Shown piece by piece: positions 7,951-15,398 of a stretch of DNA of 64,000 nt. The DNA lies in the NCBI RefSeq assembly GCF_036662795.1, contig NZ_JBAFWZ010000006.1, forward strand, positions 1 to 64,000. Direction: 5' to 3'. This stretch comes from Lysinibacillus_B sp036662795 (lineage in GTDB: Bacteria > Bacillota > Bacilli > Bacillales_A > Planococcaceae). A program made the position numbers and the translations under genes. The notes under the pieces were generated by a model. It ran no database searches. It had not been told where the DNA came from and saw only the letters and a program-made list of their open reading frames with translations. Within the stretch, counting starts at the first letter, position 1. Each line of letters starts with the position of its first letter.

Positions 7951-8016
7951 AGCACTGACCTACCCGATTTTTATTTTGATTTACTAGAAAAAAGCCCTCA
8001 ATAATAATAGATGGAC

Positions 8017-8110
8017 AGCAGATTGCCACCAAACGCACGTGATGAATAATCAGCACCTCAACTCGCTAGAAACAACCGTTCCATCGAATTGTTTTCACAT
8101 CATGCGCATA
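8017..8110 (+). repeat. Degenerate ~90-bp repeat, copy 2
   Basis: Matches 7133-7222. It is followed directly by CATAAAATTCCTCATCC, which matches the DNA that precedes copy 1, suggesting that the unit was once tandem with a period near 130 bp. An in-frame TAA interrupts the coding-like frame. Confidence 0.45.
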
Positions 8111-8276
8111 AAATTCCTCATCCTAATAAGGTTCCCATCAGATCAATAGATTTACAAAGTTAAGAAATATACATGATTTTATGCAAAGTGAAGAACAAAT
8201 CAAACAAGTAAAAATACTGTTATATCAACCGTTTACGCCACCTGTATAAAAAGACGTATAAATAATGTTCATAAAG

Positions 8277-8352
8277 AAAGCTACGAAAGGTTGATTTAAC
8301 AACATTCATAGCTTTTGATGTGTTTCCAAACTTTTGGGAACGTTATTTTTTT
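8277..8352 (+). repeat. Two-hairpin repeat element, copy A
   Basis: First stem AAAGCTACGAA/TTCATAGCTTT (8277-8287 with 8305-8315) closes a loop containing GTTGATTTAACAAC. It is followed by GTTTCC...GGGAACGTTATTTTTTT (8322-8350), which is terminator-like. Copy B at 9046-9130 has the same plan with a different stem sequence and the same loop. Confidence 0.5.
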
Positions 8353-8463
8353 AGAAAACGTATAGTTTATACAAATGGTTAAGTTAAATTTTTAAAATTA
8401 AAACAAATATTTAAAAAGATGATAGAATCATTAATATATTTCAAAGAAAAAGAGGTAGAAATA

Positions 8464-8976
8464 ATGGGAACTTGTGCAGATGTTTTAATCATTATAGATT
8501 TGCAAAATGGTGTATGTTACAGTAAAACGCATTTATTTGATTTACAAAATTTAATAACTAAAGTAAACAATAGGATTTCCTTATATAGGGGATTACAAAA
8601 ACCAATCATTTTTGTTCAACACTGTGATGAAGAATTAGTACCTGAGGAAAAATCATGGGCTATTATTGATAATTTAGATGTTAAAGAACAAGATTATTTT
8701 GTAAGGAAAATACATGCAAATTCTTTTTACAAAACAAACTTAAAAAATCTTTTAGACCAATTATCTGTACAAAAAATTGAATTTTGTGGTGCTCAAACAG
8801 AATACTGTATGGATGCTACGATTAAATTTGCCCATGGATTGGGGTACGAAAACTTCATGGTACATAAAGCAACCTCTACTTTAAATAATTCATATATGTC
8901 TGCAAAAGAGACAATTGATTTTTATGAAAATATATGGAATCATAGATTTTTAAAATTAATAGGCGATGAATCTTAG
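8464..8976 (+). CDS. Isochorismatase-family cysteine hydrolase
   Basis: 170 residues, a normal single-domain size. The catalytic triad of the family is visible: Asp in LIIIDLQNG, Lys in YFVRKIHANSF, and Cys in FCGAQTEYCMD, with the cis-peptide-type GAQTEYC turn. Family members hydrolyse vinyl ethers, nicotinamide or other amides; this one cannot be assigned a substrate. The start at ATG 8464 is supported by AGAGGT ten bases upstream; an in-frame ATG at 8419 has no RBS. It is a single gene bounded by hairpin repeats at 8277-8352 and 9046-9130. Base composition is AT-rich compared with the operons to the right, consistent with an acquired gene. Confidence 0.85.
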   Translation: MGTCADVLIIIDLQNGVCYSKTHLFDLQNLITKVNNRISLYRGLQKPIIFVQHCDEELVPEEKSWAIIDNLDVKEQDYFVRKIHANSFYKTNLKNLLDQLSVQKIEFCGAQTEYCMDATIKFAHGLGYENFMVHKATSTLNNSYMSAKETIDFYENIWNHRFLKLIGDES

Positions 8977-9045
8977 AATAAGTGAATCGAACAGTCCTCT
9001 TTTAAAAAAATTCTCACAGCGTCTCAAAGCATTATTTTCTAATAA

Positions 9046-9130
9046 AAACAGCGACAAACACTGATTTAACAGTACTTGTCGCTGTTTGAAATGTTACCAA
9101 GCTTTCATTTGGGAACGTTATTTCATTTTA
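9046..9130. repeat. Two-hairpin repeat element, copy B (also terminator)
   Basis: Stem AAACAGCGACAA/TTGTCGCTGTTT (9046-9057 with 9076-9087) encloses ACTGATTTAACAGT. A second inverted repeat GTTACC...GGGAACGTTATTTC follows. It lies between two convergent genes and can act as a bidirectional terminator. A partial copy (GTTCCCAAA...TTTGGGCAC) is at 9868-9899. Confidence 0.55.
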
Positions 9131-9170
9131 ATATTCAGGATTATGCAAGGCTACCCTTTAGTTAAGTCTA

Positions 9171-9782
9171 TTAACAAACAATTACATCGTTTTCTTTAAC
9201 ATTAATTACTTGTGTATTTGAGATGGGCAAAAGGTTTAACGTGGAACCATAATGAGCAATTATAGCCGATGCAGAGTCCTTAAAGGGCTCGTTATTATAG
9301 TGAGGAACTGGGTAAAATTTCATTAAGTTTAAACCTTCAAACGTTTTCAATTGAGTAGCTTTTTCTTTATCGTCCATAAATCTTATATACTCTATATTAG
9401 GAGAGGTTATTATAGCTCCTGCAGATTCTCCAATATACAATTTTCCTGAATCAACTTGTTCTTTTATTATCTTATCTGCTCCTGATTTTCTCAACTCTTG
9501 CAGCAAGAAAAAAGTATTTCCTCCTGAAACATAGATAAAATCGTTTCGCTCCAATTTTTCTTTAATCTCTTCAGGCGATGCTACAGCAACATCGAGGTTT
9601 TCAAGAACCACGCCCAACTTTTTGAATTCTTCTCTTGCTGCATTAACGTAGTGAACTACCTCTTCTGGAATACTCGCAGTAGGAATAAACGTTACAGTTT
9701 TCCCTTTTAAGTCTTCATCAGCAAATTTTTCAAATAACTGAACTACATCTTTAAACGAAGATGCTAAAAACATTTTAAGCAT
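9171..9782 (-). CDS. Peptidase S51 (dipeptidase E-like) family protein
   Basis: 203 residues, slightly shorter than the usual ~230. The PepE core is present: FIPTAS near residue 32, IYVSGGNTFFLL near 85, and the nucleophile Ser in IGESAGAI near 119. This family is a class-I glutaminase-like fold that cleaves Asp-X dipeptides; cyanophycinase is a relative. The ~25 residues missing at the C-terminus could alter activity. The start has GGGAGA upstream. It is convergent with the isochorismatase gene and lies between repeat elements, so it appears to be another single-gene accessory insertion. Confidence 0.8.
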   Translation of the reverse strand: MLKMFLASSFKDVVQLFEKFADEDLKGKTVTFIPTASIPEEVVHYVNAAREEFKKLGVVLENLDVAVASPEEIKEKLERNDFIYVSGGNTFFLLQELRKSGADKIIKEQVDSGKLYIGESAGAIITSPNIEYIRFMDDKEKATQLKTFEGLNLMKFYPVPHYNNEPFKDSASAIIAHYGSTLNLLPISNTQVINVKENDVIVC

Positions 9783-9867
9783 ATTAATTCTCCCTTTTTA
9801 TTATTGCTTTTATACGGATATGAAAATCTCTTTAACAAAATTTTCCCTGTTTATAAGTATAATATTA

Positions 9868-9899
9868 GTTCCCAAAGCGTCGTTTGGGCACATTATTTG
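9868..9899 (+). repeat. Partial copy C of the hairpin element
   Basis: GTTCCCAAAGCGTCGTTTGGGCAC followed by ATTATTT matches the second half of copies A and B. A weak GAAAAT...AATTTTC stem around TTTAACA lies ~45 bases upstream. The 9900-10140 stretch holds no gene that I can support. Confidence 0.35.
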
Positions 9900-10145
9900 A
9901 AAAGAATGTAGACTAACTATCATCCAAATTGTAGTAGATAAAACGACAGGGGAATTGCACCAACTAATGCACTATTCAAAATTGAGCCAAATATTGTCGG
10001 CAACTTTGTATTTTTATTGTGTTTTAAATTTTCTAGTAGACATACTAAATTTCTAAACCATAAAAATGAAAGTAGTAAAGGTGAAAAGTGATAAAATGTA
10101 AATAAATCAAACGTAAAACTCTCCTCTATGAAAAATTATAAGTTT

Positions 10146-10285
10146 CTATTGATTTAATTCATCTTCGATTAAATATAACCCTTTAACCTTCCCAAACCCT
10201 ATACTAGATGCACCTCGTTCGGAGATATTTCTTTGCTTCCCGTTGTAAATCCGTATAAATCTGACGGGTCTCTTATATGAATTGA
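10146..10285 (-). pseudogene. Coding remnant of unknown origin
   Basis: An open minus-strand frame with no start encodes IRIYNGKQRNISERGASSIG and GFGKVKGLYLIEDELNQ before TAG. The composition looks protein-coding, but the 5' part runs out of frame into the Nudix remnant. No family recognised. Confidence 0.25.
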
Positions 10286-10447
10286 TTATAAAATATTCAA
10301 GTACTGTTTCATTATATATAAATGATGTTCGTGTAAAAGACGCTCTTCTAATTCAGAGAAATTTACCCAGCGTATCGGTTCGTTTTCAATTGGTTCCGCA
10401 ACCTTTTCTAACAATTCACAAGCGTACAATATTCCGATGTTATGTTT
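10286..10447 (-). pseudogene. Truncated Nudix hydrolase (C-terminal part)
   Basis: The frame reads GILYACELLEKVAEPIENEP and then RWVNFSELEERLLHEHHLYI, typical of the C-terminal strand and helix of Nudix hydrolases, ending at TAA. The Nudix box (GX5EX7REUXEEXGU) is absent because everything upstream of residue ~1 of this fragment is lost behind an in-frame TAG. Non-functional. Confidence 0.45.
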
Positions 10448-10544
10448 CTAAAAGCATCGTTTGTATAAGTATCATTTACTCAAGTTATTAGTATAGATTG
10501 ACGATTAAAACATGATGTTTTTTGATGTAAAACCATCAAACTTA

Positions 10545-10670
10545 ATCGAGAAGGGGTGCCGATTGAAAAAAATTCAATATTTGGTCGGGCACAGGTCCGT
10601 TAACATCACGAGACATTACAGGCAGTCCGCTTTCTTGAATATAATTGATCTAGCTCCGGCTGCATTGTAA
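10545..10670 (+). pseudogene. Tyrosine recombinase/integrase C-terminal relic
   Basis: After a one-base frameshift in an A-run near 10567 the frame reads KKIQYLVGHRSVNITRHYRQ, the box II (L-GH-S...T..-Y) of phage integrase-type tyrosine recombinases with His, Arg-type contacts and the catalytic Tyr, then a short tail to TAA. Only the last ~40 residues remain. It indicates that an integrative element once ended here. Confidence 0.6.
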
Positions 10671-10711
10671 AGACGAACTATGAATCGAAGAAGATAATAC
10701 AAATCCAATTT

Positions 10712-11077
10712 GGCTACAGACACGATGGAAAGGATCCTGTCGCGATGTATAAAGGTCGTAAAGAGGCAGAAGATGTCTTGATATCCGGTCAAGCTGTCGC
10801 GACGCATTTACGAGCTGCTAGGGTCGTAGTGGAGTGGATGAAGCACGCACTGCTAATACTACATTGGCATTCGAGCAGGGGAGTGAAGCAAGCTGATTTT
10901 TATGTGCTGAAGCATACGCGAGCCCCGGCCTTGCTGCTTGAGATTGGGTTTATTGATAATAGCAAAGATAATATGCTGTTTGATTCGAGATTTGAAGCGG
11001 TTGCTGAAGGGGTTGCTGCAGCGATTATTAAGGGGGAAAGAAGGCTTGAAAATGTGAGGCTTATGGGCAGAGAATAA
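10712..11077 (+). pseudogene. N-acetylmuramoyl-L-alanine amidase (Amidase_3) relic
   Basis: The frame begins within the conserved zinc-site region (GYRHDGKDPVAMYKGRKEAE; functional proteins have GHGGxDxGA), runs through ISGQAVATHLRAARVVV, then shows a deletion/frameshift, and resumes at FYVLKHTRAPALLLEIGFID with the conserved Glu and DN of the family. The catalytic middle is missing and no start codon fits. It may come from a prophage endolysin or a cell wall hydrolase. A terminator-like stem with U-run follows at 11229-11262. Confidence 0.7.
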
Positions 11078-11228
11078 TAAATAAAGCTCCACCAATAAAA
11101 GCGCACACTACTTCCGCAAAGCAGGATGTAAGAAATATGTAAGGGCAGATTGGAGTATTTAATTAGCCTGTGCCTGGTAGAAGATCGTTCATGTACAGTT
11201 GTTCGGTTATGGTCGTCTCCTGCAGCAA

Positions 11229-11262
11229 GGATTTCGCCTACTACTAAGCGGGATCTTTTTTT
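11229..11262 (+). terminator. Terminator before the CstR-like gene
   Basis: GATTTCGC pairs with GCGGGATC (two G-U pairs) across a 10-base loop and is followed by seven T residues. It isolates the CstR-like gene from upstream transcription. Confidence 0.65.
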
Positions 11263-11322
11263 ACGTTTCATTCGAAATAGTGTATCGTATAGGAAAGAAG
11301 GTTTGAGGAGGTTCGGAATCTA

Positions 11323-11583
11323 ATGCAATATACAGACCCTATGAAAAATCGTGTGAAGCGTATGGAAGGACAGCTGCGCGGTATATTGAAAATGATGGAA
11401 GAGGATAAAGACTGCAAAGAGGTTATTACACAGTTATCAGCTGTTCGCTCGGCAGTTGATCGAACAATCGGTGTGATCGTGAGCACGAATTTATTAGAAT
11501 GTGTACAAAAGGCTGACGGTGACAACGAGAAAATGGATGAAATTATTAAAGAAGCAATGAATTTAGTTGTTAAAAGTCGGTAA
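11323..11583 (+). CDS. CsoR-superfamily regulator, CstR-like persulfide sensor
   Basis: 86 residues, all-helical, the usual size. The sequence NRVKRMEGQLRGILKMMEE opens helix 1. Two cysteines are conserved (DCKEVITQLSAV near residue 31 and NLLECVQKA near 60), but the His-His pair used by copper sensors is absent (VRSAVDRTIG instead). Two Cys without His is the CstR signature: the protein senses persulfides/polysulfides by forming di- or trisulfide links and then leaves the DNA. The best candidate target is the rhodanese lipoprotein promoter at 50075-50119, which contains ATACC-N6-GGTAT. The gene immediately downstream (11619) is not obviously sulfur-related. No operator was found in front of this gene itself. 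Confidence 0.8.
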   Translation: MQYTDPMKNRVKRMEGQLRGILKMMEEDKDCKEVITQLSAVRSAVDRTIGVIVSTNLLECVQKADGDNEKMDEIIKEAMNLVVKSR

Positions 11584-11618
11584 TAATCCATAAATAAGGG
11601 GGTGCGAAAAGGGAAGCA

Positions 11619-12848
11619 ATGTTAAAACGCTTAACATTCATTGTTATTTTGCTTGTATTTGCGAAGCCTGCATACGATGTAGCGACAAAGTATTTTGATG
11701 ATTTAGGCGTACTGCCGAATATAGAAGTGGAGTCGGTAGGGCAGCCAGAACAGGAACAACCGACCTCAGGATTGATAGCAACAGTTGCTCAACAAGGAGC
11801 AAGTGCTGAGCTCCCGAAAAAAATTGGGTCACCTGAGCAGCTAGCAGACGCCTTTTATTATTATTTCAGTCGTTTTGAGGAAAGCTTTACGATTGACTAT
11901 AAGGGAAGTACGGCTGATATTGAAAATATGCTGAAACAAGCTACTGAGGATGGGGCAAGTCGGGACACATATATCGAGGGACATTTAGGTGCCCGGCAAA
12001 TTGAGTATGAGTATGGGAAAATGCATGCCACGATTAACGTATCTCAGGAGTATTTGACGAACGTAGAGCAGGAGCGAGTAGTTGATGCGAAAGTGGCGGC
12101 AATCGTTGCGACAGTAGATCCAAGCTCTATGACGGATTTTGAAAAAGTAAAATTCACAAATGACTATATTGTTCAAAATACCGCCTATAGTGAGGATACT
12201 GTAGTAAGTGCGCATAGTGCTTGTGCAGTTGCACAGGAAGGAAAAGCAGTTTGTCAGGGCTACGCACTCTTTGCCTTGAAGCTACTTCGTGCGCTAGATG
12301 TAGAAGCGATGTATGTTGTCGGAGAAGTATATACAGGAGGCCATGCATGGAATTTAGTACAGGTGGACGGGGAATGGTACCATCTCGATACAACATGGAA
12401 TGACCCGGTGCCGGATCGTGGGAAAGGTGTTCGTTATGATTACTTCTTAATTAATGATACGGATTTACGTAAGGACCATACGTGGATTGCAGAGGACTAT
12501 CCACAAGCAACAAGTGACAAGTATCGCTATATGCATGTTGTTCAGGATAGCTATGAGAAGGGCGATTATGTGTATTTTAGTCATTCTGATCAAAATAACA
12601 AGCTGTACCGGTTGAATAAGAAAACGGGTGAAGCTTCTCTCCTTACAGATACGCGGGCACTCTTTATAGTCGGTCATGGCGACTGGTTATACTTTAGCAA
12701 CTACTCTAATGGCGGCTATTTATCGAAAATCCGTCTCGATGGCTCAGAGCAATCGACCCTTTACCGAGAGGAAGTTAAAAACTTATTTATTGAAAATAAT
12801 ATGCTTTACTTTACCGCACAGGATGGGATGAAAAAAGTAGAGCTATAA
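11619..12848 (+). CDS. Secreted/anchored transglutaminase-like protein with DUF5050 tail
   Basis: 409 residues. Residues ~4-17 are a short hydrophobic signal/anchor. The transglutaminase core lies at ~185-290 with its triad in order: Cys in GKAVCQGYALF, His in GGHAWNLV, Asp in WYHLDTTWNDP. Residues ~305-409 form a DUF5050-type propeller-like domain (YEKGDYVYFSH, DWLYFSNYSNGGYLSKIRLDG). Bacterial proteins of this build are thought to act at the cell surface in protein cross-linking or proteolysis. The start has GGGTGCG upstream. It lies 35 bp after the CstR-like gene and may be cotranscribed; a strong terminator follows. Confidence 0.8.
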   Translation: MLKRLTFIVILLVFAKPAYDVATKYFDDLGVLPNIEVESVGQPEQEQPTSGLIATVAQQGASAELPKKIGSPEQLADAFYYYFSRFEESFTIDYKGSTADIENMLKQATEDGASRDTYIEGHLGARQIEYEYGKMHATINVSQEYLTNVEQERVVDAKVAAIVATVDPSSMTDFEKVKFTNDYIVQNTAYSEDTVVSAHSACAVAQEGKAVCQGYALFALKLLRALDVEAMYVVGEVYTGGHAWNLVQVDGEWYHLDTTWNDPVPDRGKGVRYDYFLINDTDLRKDHTWIAEDYPQATSDKYRYMHVVQDSYEKGDYVYFSHSDQNNKLYRLNKKTGEASLLTDTRALFIVGHGDWLYFSNYSNGGYLSKIRLDGSEQSTLYREEVKNLFIENNMLYFTAQDGMKKVEL

Positions 12849-12849
12849 C

Positions 12850-12893
12850 GAAAAAGCAGCTCGGTTGTATGTTACAATCCGAGCTGCTTTTCT
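12850..12893. terminator. Bidirectional terminator
   Basis: AAAAGCAGCTCGG pairs perfectly with CCGAGCTGCTTTT around a 14-base loop, with T-runs on both strands, between convergent genes. Confidence 0.9.
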
Positions 12894-12918
12894 TACTTAT
12901 TCCATTAGGATAATGCAT

Positions 12919-13848
12919 CTACTGTAAGCTAACTAGCGCTCGTTTAACAATATATTCAATCGGCTTGTCATCACAAAGGCTAAAGTGTACATGGGGATAT
13001 TCCTTGTGAACATCCTGGACAAGTGTTTCATAAATCGCTGGGTTATTTTTTAGCACCCCACCGTTTAAGTAAAAGGTATGAGCCCCATTCGTATAGCTAG
13101 CTTTTCGTAACGTGACTCCTGCTAACAGGGCAAGTTCTTCGCCAGCTCTCCTAGCAATCGACAGAGCTACAGCATCCCCTTGCTCGACCGCCTTTTGTAG
13201 CAGTGAGCCAACACTAGCAAGCTTAGCGTTTGTATAGTCCGCATGATAGAGCCAGTTCAACAGTTCCTCCACGTGCCCCAGCTGTAATTGTGAAAGCACG
13301 AGCTCTGTTAAAGAGGTTCTCTCTCCACGACCGTCCTCAGCACGGAAAATAGCTTGTACGATTTGTTGACCAAGCCAGTAGCCACTTCCTTCATCTCCCG
13401 CACGGTGTCCCCAGCCGCCTGTACGGAAAATCGATTCCCTGTTGTAGCTAAAGCAGATGGCACCGGTACCTGATATTAAGAGGGAAGCAGGTGAGTGACC
13501 TGCTGCCCCAAGTAAGGTTGCTTCTACATCGTTTTCAATCGTCATTTTTTCCACAGTAAACGGGGAGGAGGCTAAGCTTGCGCGTACAATTTCCGTAACG
13601 ATTGCTGTATCCTCTTTCGTATCAATGCCAGCGATTGCAAATGCTGCTGCATGAATGCCCCGGCAGGATACAGTCGTAGCAGCTTGCTCTAATAAGCTAG
13701 CGAACACTTGCTGTACACGTTCTCGACCAATAGCCTGATAGTTAGAGCCTGTCGTTGTTTCTGTGAAGAGTACCTCACCGTCCGTACTGCGAATTGTCAT
13801 GGTCGTTTTCGTTGCGCCGCCATCAACAGCTAAAATGATCCGATTCAT
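12919..13848 (-). CDS. BadF/BadG/BcrA/BcrD-family kinase (GlcNAc kinase-like)
   Basis: 309 residues with the ASKHA fold. Phosphate-1 loop AVDGGATKTTM at the N-terminus, GSNYQAIG at ~35, phosphate-2 ISGTGAICFSY at ~125, and GGWGHRAGDEGSGYWLG at ~142, the motif shared with N-acetylglucosamine and MurNAc/GlcN kinases. The same family contains activators of 2-hydroxyacyl-CoA dehydratases, but those have a Cys-ligated Fe-S cluster, which is absent here. It is the last gene of a five-gene minus-strand operon and overlaps the lyase by four bases, so translation is coupled. The likely role is phosphorylation of an amino sugar or analogue delivered by the operon's ABC importer; the substrate is inferred only. 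Confidence 0.8.
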   Translation of the reverse strand: MNRIILAVDGGATKTTMTIRSTDGEVLFTETTTGSNYQAIGRERVQQVFASLLEQAATTVSCRGIHAAAFAIAGIDTKEDTAIVTEIVRASLASSPFTVEKMTIENDVEATLLGAAGHSPASLLISGTGAICFSYNRESIFRTGGWGHRAGDEGSGYWLGQQIVQAIFRAEDGRGERTSLTELVLSQLQLGHVEELLNWLYHADYTNAKLASVGSLLQKAVEQGDAVALSIARRAGEELALLAGVTLRKASYTNGAHTFYLNGGVLKNNPAIYETLVQDVHKEYPHVHFSLCDDKPIEYIVKRALVSLQ

Positions 13849-15362
13849 GTTTCATCCCAGCCTTGTAGTAGTTGCTCTAGCTGCTGCTCTGCCTTTTTAA
13901 TGCAATCTGCCTTATCCGTTACCCACTCCTGCATAACGCCTGCATCCGTCTCGGCAATTTCAAGAGAGCGACGCATCGTTTCAGGTGCTGGACCACCGAG
14001 TATTGTACGGACATGAACAAAATACTCCGGCTTTAAAGCATTATAAAAATCAGGACGGGCGATTTGTAGCTCTTTGCCTGTTACTTCAAGCGATTTTTCA
14101 TTCGCCATTTCCCATGTTAAATTTTTTAGCGATTCCTCGCTACGCTCGATTAATGTGCGCACACATAGACTAACGATGCTATGTGCCTGGCGGAATGAAA
14201 TTTTTTCTGAGCGAACGAACGTATCAGCAAGCTCTGTTACGTTCGCAAAGCTATTTTGTGCCCGCTTTAATAAATTTTCCTTATTCACATTCATCGTAAT
14301 GACAAGGCTGCCAAAAAGCTTATAAATACCGATTAGGCGATCCATAGCGCGCCATAAATATGGCTGCATATCATCCTCTGTATCGACAATATCACCAAAA
14401 GGAGTGTTATGAATCATTTTTAATACCGTATCTGTATCCCCAACAACAGAGGATAATAATGAACGTGTATGTTCAATCGATACCGGGTTCCGCTTTTGTG
14501 GCATAATCGAGCTTATTTGAACGTATGGGCTCGCTAAACGGAAGGCGTTAAACTCCTGCGTTGCCCACAGTAAAAAGTCTTGTGACGTACGCCCGAGATT
14601 AAGCGCGGCTAGCTGCACAACGGTAGCAGCCTCAGCGATATAATCAGCGCCAGCCACGGCATCCCAAGCGTTTTCAATAATACCGTCAAATGCAAGTAAT
14701 TCCTGCATACGCTCGCGGCTAATATTAAAGCCAGTTGTTGTAAGCGCGGCTGCGCCCATGCTGCTTTTGTTAATCGTGCCGTACGCAGCTTGCATCCTTG
14801 TAAAATCACGCGTGAGCTGATTAATAACGGCCTTTAAATAATGTGCGAATGTAGTTGGCTGCGCCTGCTGTGTATGTGTATAGCCAATCATAATCGTATC
14901 GACATTTTCCTTAGCAAAGGCGATTAAGGAAGAGCGTAAACTCAGGAGCTCCTGCATGACAGACAGCATTTTTTTACGAAGCGTCATCCGATAAATGGCA
15001 ATGCCCATATCGTTACGGCTACGCGCGATGTGTAGATTGCCCGCGATATCGCCACCGAGCTCAATTAATTTATTTTCAATACGGAAAAATAAATCCTCAA
15101 ATTGCGGACTATAATCTCGTGTTTTGTAATATTCTAAATCTAATTTTTTGATTGCCTGCCCAATCTTTTTTGCATCCTCTTTGGAAACAAGCTGTTGTTC
15201 CTCGAGCATTTTTAAATGGGCAATATGAATCTGTACCATTGACGTTAAAAAGTGACGCTTTGCCTCATCGTATGCAGGCTGTAAAACCATTTGACGATAG
15301 CTATTTGACGGAAACTTAATACCTTCTACTTCATTGATCTGATCTCTATAATCTTGAAACAT
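13845..15362 (-). CDS. Argininosuccinate lyase/fumarase superfamily enzyme
   Basis: About 505 residues, ~45 longer than typical ArgH. Superfamily motifs: HIARSRNDMGIA near 120 (ArgH-like SRND), THTQQAQPTT near 165, and the C3 signature SSIMPQKRNP near 285 carrying the catalytic Ser loop. Enzymes of this clade cleave C-N bonds and release fumarate. No argG or other arginine gene is nearby; instead it sits between an Fe/phosphonate-type ABC importer and a sugar kinase, which argues for catabolism of an imported N-substituted aspartate-like compound rather than arginine synthesis (EDDS lyase is a catabolic relative). The start was placed at ATG 15362 because GGAGG lies 11 bases upstream; the ATG at 15380 has no RBS. 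Confidence 0.8.
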   Translation of the reverse strand: MFQDYRDQINEVEGIKFPSNSYRQMVLQPAYDEAKRHFLTSMVQIHIAHLKMLEEQQLVSKEDAKKIGQAIKKLDLEYYKTRDYSPQFEDLFFRIENKLIELGGDIAGNLHIARSRNDMGIAIYRMTLRKKMLSVMQELLSLRSSLIAFAKENVDTIMIGYTHTQQAQPTTFAHYLKAVINQLTRDFTRMQAAYGTINKSSMGAAALTTTGFNISRERMQELLAFDGIIENAWDAVAGADYIAEAATVVQLAALNLGRTSQDFLLWATQEFNAFRLASPYVQISSIMPQKRNPVSIEHTRSLLSSVVGDTDTVLKMIHNTPFGDIVDTEDDMQPYLWRAMDRLIGIYKLFGSLVITMNVNKENLLKRAQNSFANVTELADTFVRSEKISFRQAHSIVSLCVRTLIERSEESLKNLTWEMANEKSLEVTGKELQIARPDFYNALKPEYFVHVRTILGGPAPETMRRSLEIAETDAGVMQEWVTDKADCIKKAEQQLEQLLQGWDET

Positions 15363-15398
15363 AACACCATCTGCCTCCATTAGATACTAAGAAATTAG

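Noticed and set aside
8277..9899. Integron attC sites with gene cassettes
   Set aside because: The hairpin elements lack the RYYYAAC/GTRRRY core order, the genes are in both orientations with their own RBS, and the recombinase relic has only a generic C-terminus.
13845..15362. argH for arginine biosynthesis
   Set aside because: No other arginine gene is present, the protein is longer than ArgH and the operon is a transport/kinase operon. Superfamily call kept, pathway call dropped.
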